Shown here piece by piece: positions 5,699 through 5,929 of a stretch of DNA of 5,929 nucleotides. Location of the stretch: NCBI GenBank assembly GCA_900553645.1, contig USEE01000101.1, positions 1 to 5,929 on the forward strand. Reading direction: 5' to 3'. This DNA comes from an uncultured Eubacteriales bacterium. Lineage in GTDB: Bacteria > Bacillota_A > Clostridia > Christensenellales > Aristaeellaceae. A program made the translations under genes and the position numbers. A model generated the notes under the pieces. The model ran no database searches. It was not told the DNA's origin and was given only the letters and a program-made list of their open reading frames with translations. Numbering within the stretch: the stretch's first letter is position 1; every line of letters starts with the position of its first letter.

Positions 5699-5766
5699 AT
5701 TTTCGTTGCCCGCTGAATGGGCTTAGCGCGCGGATGCCGATAACACTTGCGCAGTTTGGGGACGAA

Positions 5767-5810
5767 AACCCCTCCCCCGCTCCTTTCAGGGGCGGCGGAA
5801 GGGATGGGTT
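5767..5810. repeat. GC-rich palindrome, REP-like
   Basis: AACCC (5767-5771) pairs with GGGTT (5806-5810), TCCC (5773-5776) with GGGA (5801-5804), and CCGCTCC (5777-5783) with GGGGCGG (5789-5795, one G-U), around a TTTCA loop. There is one mismatch and a five-base bulge. No T-run follows on either strand, so it is more like a repetitive extragenic palindrome than a terminator. Confidence 0.45.
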
Positions 5811-5929
5811 ACGGTGCGGCGTCGTTTGTTGGCGCGTTGTTTGCTGGGTACGGAAGATGCGGACAGGCAATGCAGGAAGGTAGCACAGCCAGCGCACCGA
5901 GTCAAGGACAAGCGGCTGCGCCGTGCCTT

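Larger units (their letters stand above)
5637..5929. other. Gene-free stretch with palindromic repeats after the LysM gene
   Basis: No convincing coding region was found in these 293 bases. The stretch holds two palindromic segments, entered separately (5651-5698 and 5767-5810), and a small hairpin GCCC (5708-5711) with GGGC (5719-5722). A frame from ATG 5804 stays open to the window edge but lacks a properly spaced ribosome site. No intrinsic terminator with a T-run follows the LysM stop. Confidence 0.5.

Noticed and set aside
5638..5883. Frames on both strands in the 3' repeat region (also 5463-5897 minus)
   Set aside because: They translate palindromic repeat DNA, a common source of spurious proteins, and have no proper ribosome site.
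5804..5929. Frame from ATG 5804 open to the window end (MGYGAASFVGALFAGYG...)
   Set aside because: The start lies inside the 5767-5810 palindrome with only a purine stretch touching the ATG; 42 codons without a recognisable domain are too little to call a gene, though an entry into the next gene cannot be excluded.

Overview
The window looks like a chromosomal segment of a GC-rich, Gram-positive, probably clostridial (Firmicutes) bacterium. This is inferred from very strong Shine-Dalgarno sites (AGGAGGTGA), sigma-A-type promoters with TATAAT boxes, compact intrinsic terminators, a cysteine-rich LysM protein of a kind seen in Clostridia, and palindromic intergenic repeats resembling those of gut Clostridia. 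The species cannot be named from the sequence.

Layout: (1) positions 2-1549 hold the 3' part of a gene for a surface protein with Ig-like repeats, a Pro/Thr stalk, one membrane segment and a basic cytoplasmic tail, closed by a strong terminator (1568-1599). (2) 1600-2066 is a non-coding stretch holding a 166-bp MITE-like element (1718-1883) with perfect 16-bp terminal inverted repeats ending in CTAG, then a good promoter (1961-1989). (3) 2067-2804 encodes a ThuA-family protein, transcribed alone and closed by a 17-bp-stem terminator (2824-2869). (4) 2870-3051 is a small gene-free island between two converging terminators; it contains nested complementary segments that could fold into a multi-branched RNA. 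(5) 3113-4387 on the minus strand is murA, the first committed enzyme of peptidoglycan synthesis, with its own terminator (3052-3092) and a promoter about 140 bases upstream of the start. Its leader is unusual because a perfect GC hairpin separates the Shine-Dalgarno site from the ATG. (6) 4722-5636 on the plus strand, divergent from murA, encodes a four-LysM protein starting at TTG, with a cysteine at both edges of every LysM unit. (7) 5637-5929 contains palindromic repeats and no convincing gene.

Three of the four genes (surface protein, murA, LysM protein) plausibly concern the cell envelope, but each has its own signals and there is no operon here. No defence system, CRISPR array, tRNA, rRNA or transposase gene was seen. 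The best candidates for something undescribed are the structured island at 2915-3047 and the murA leader hairpin.
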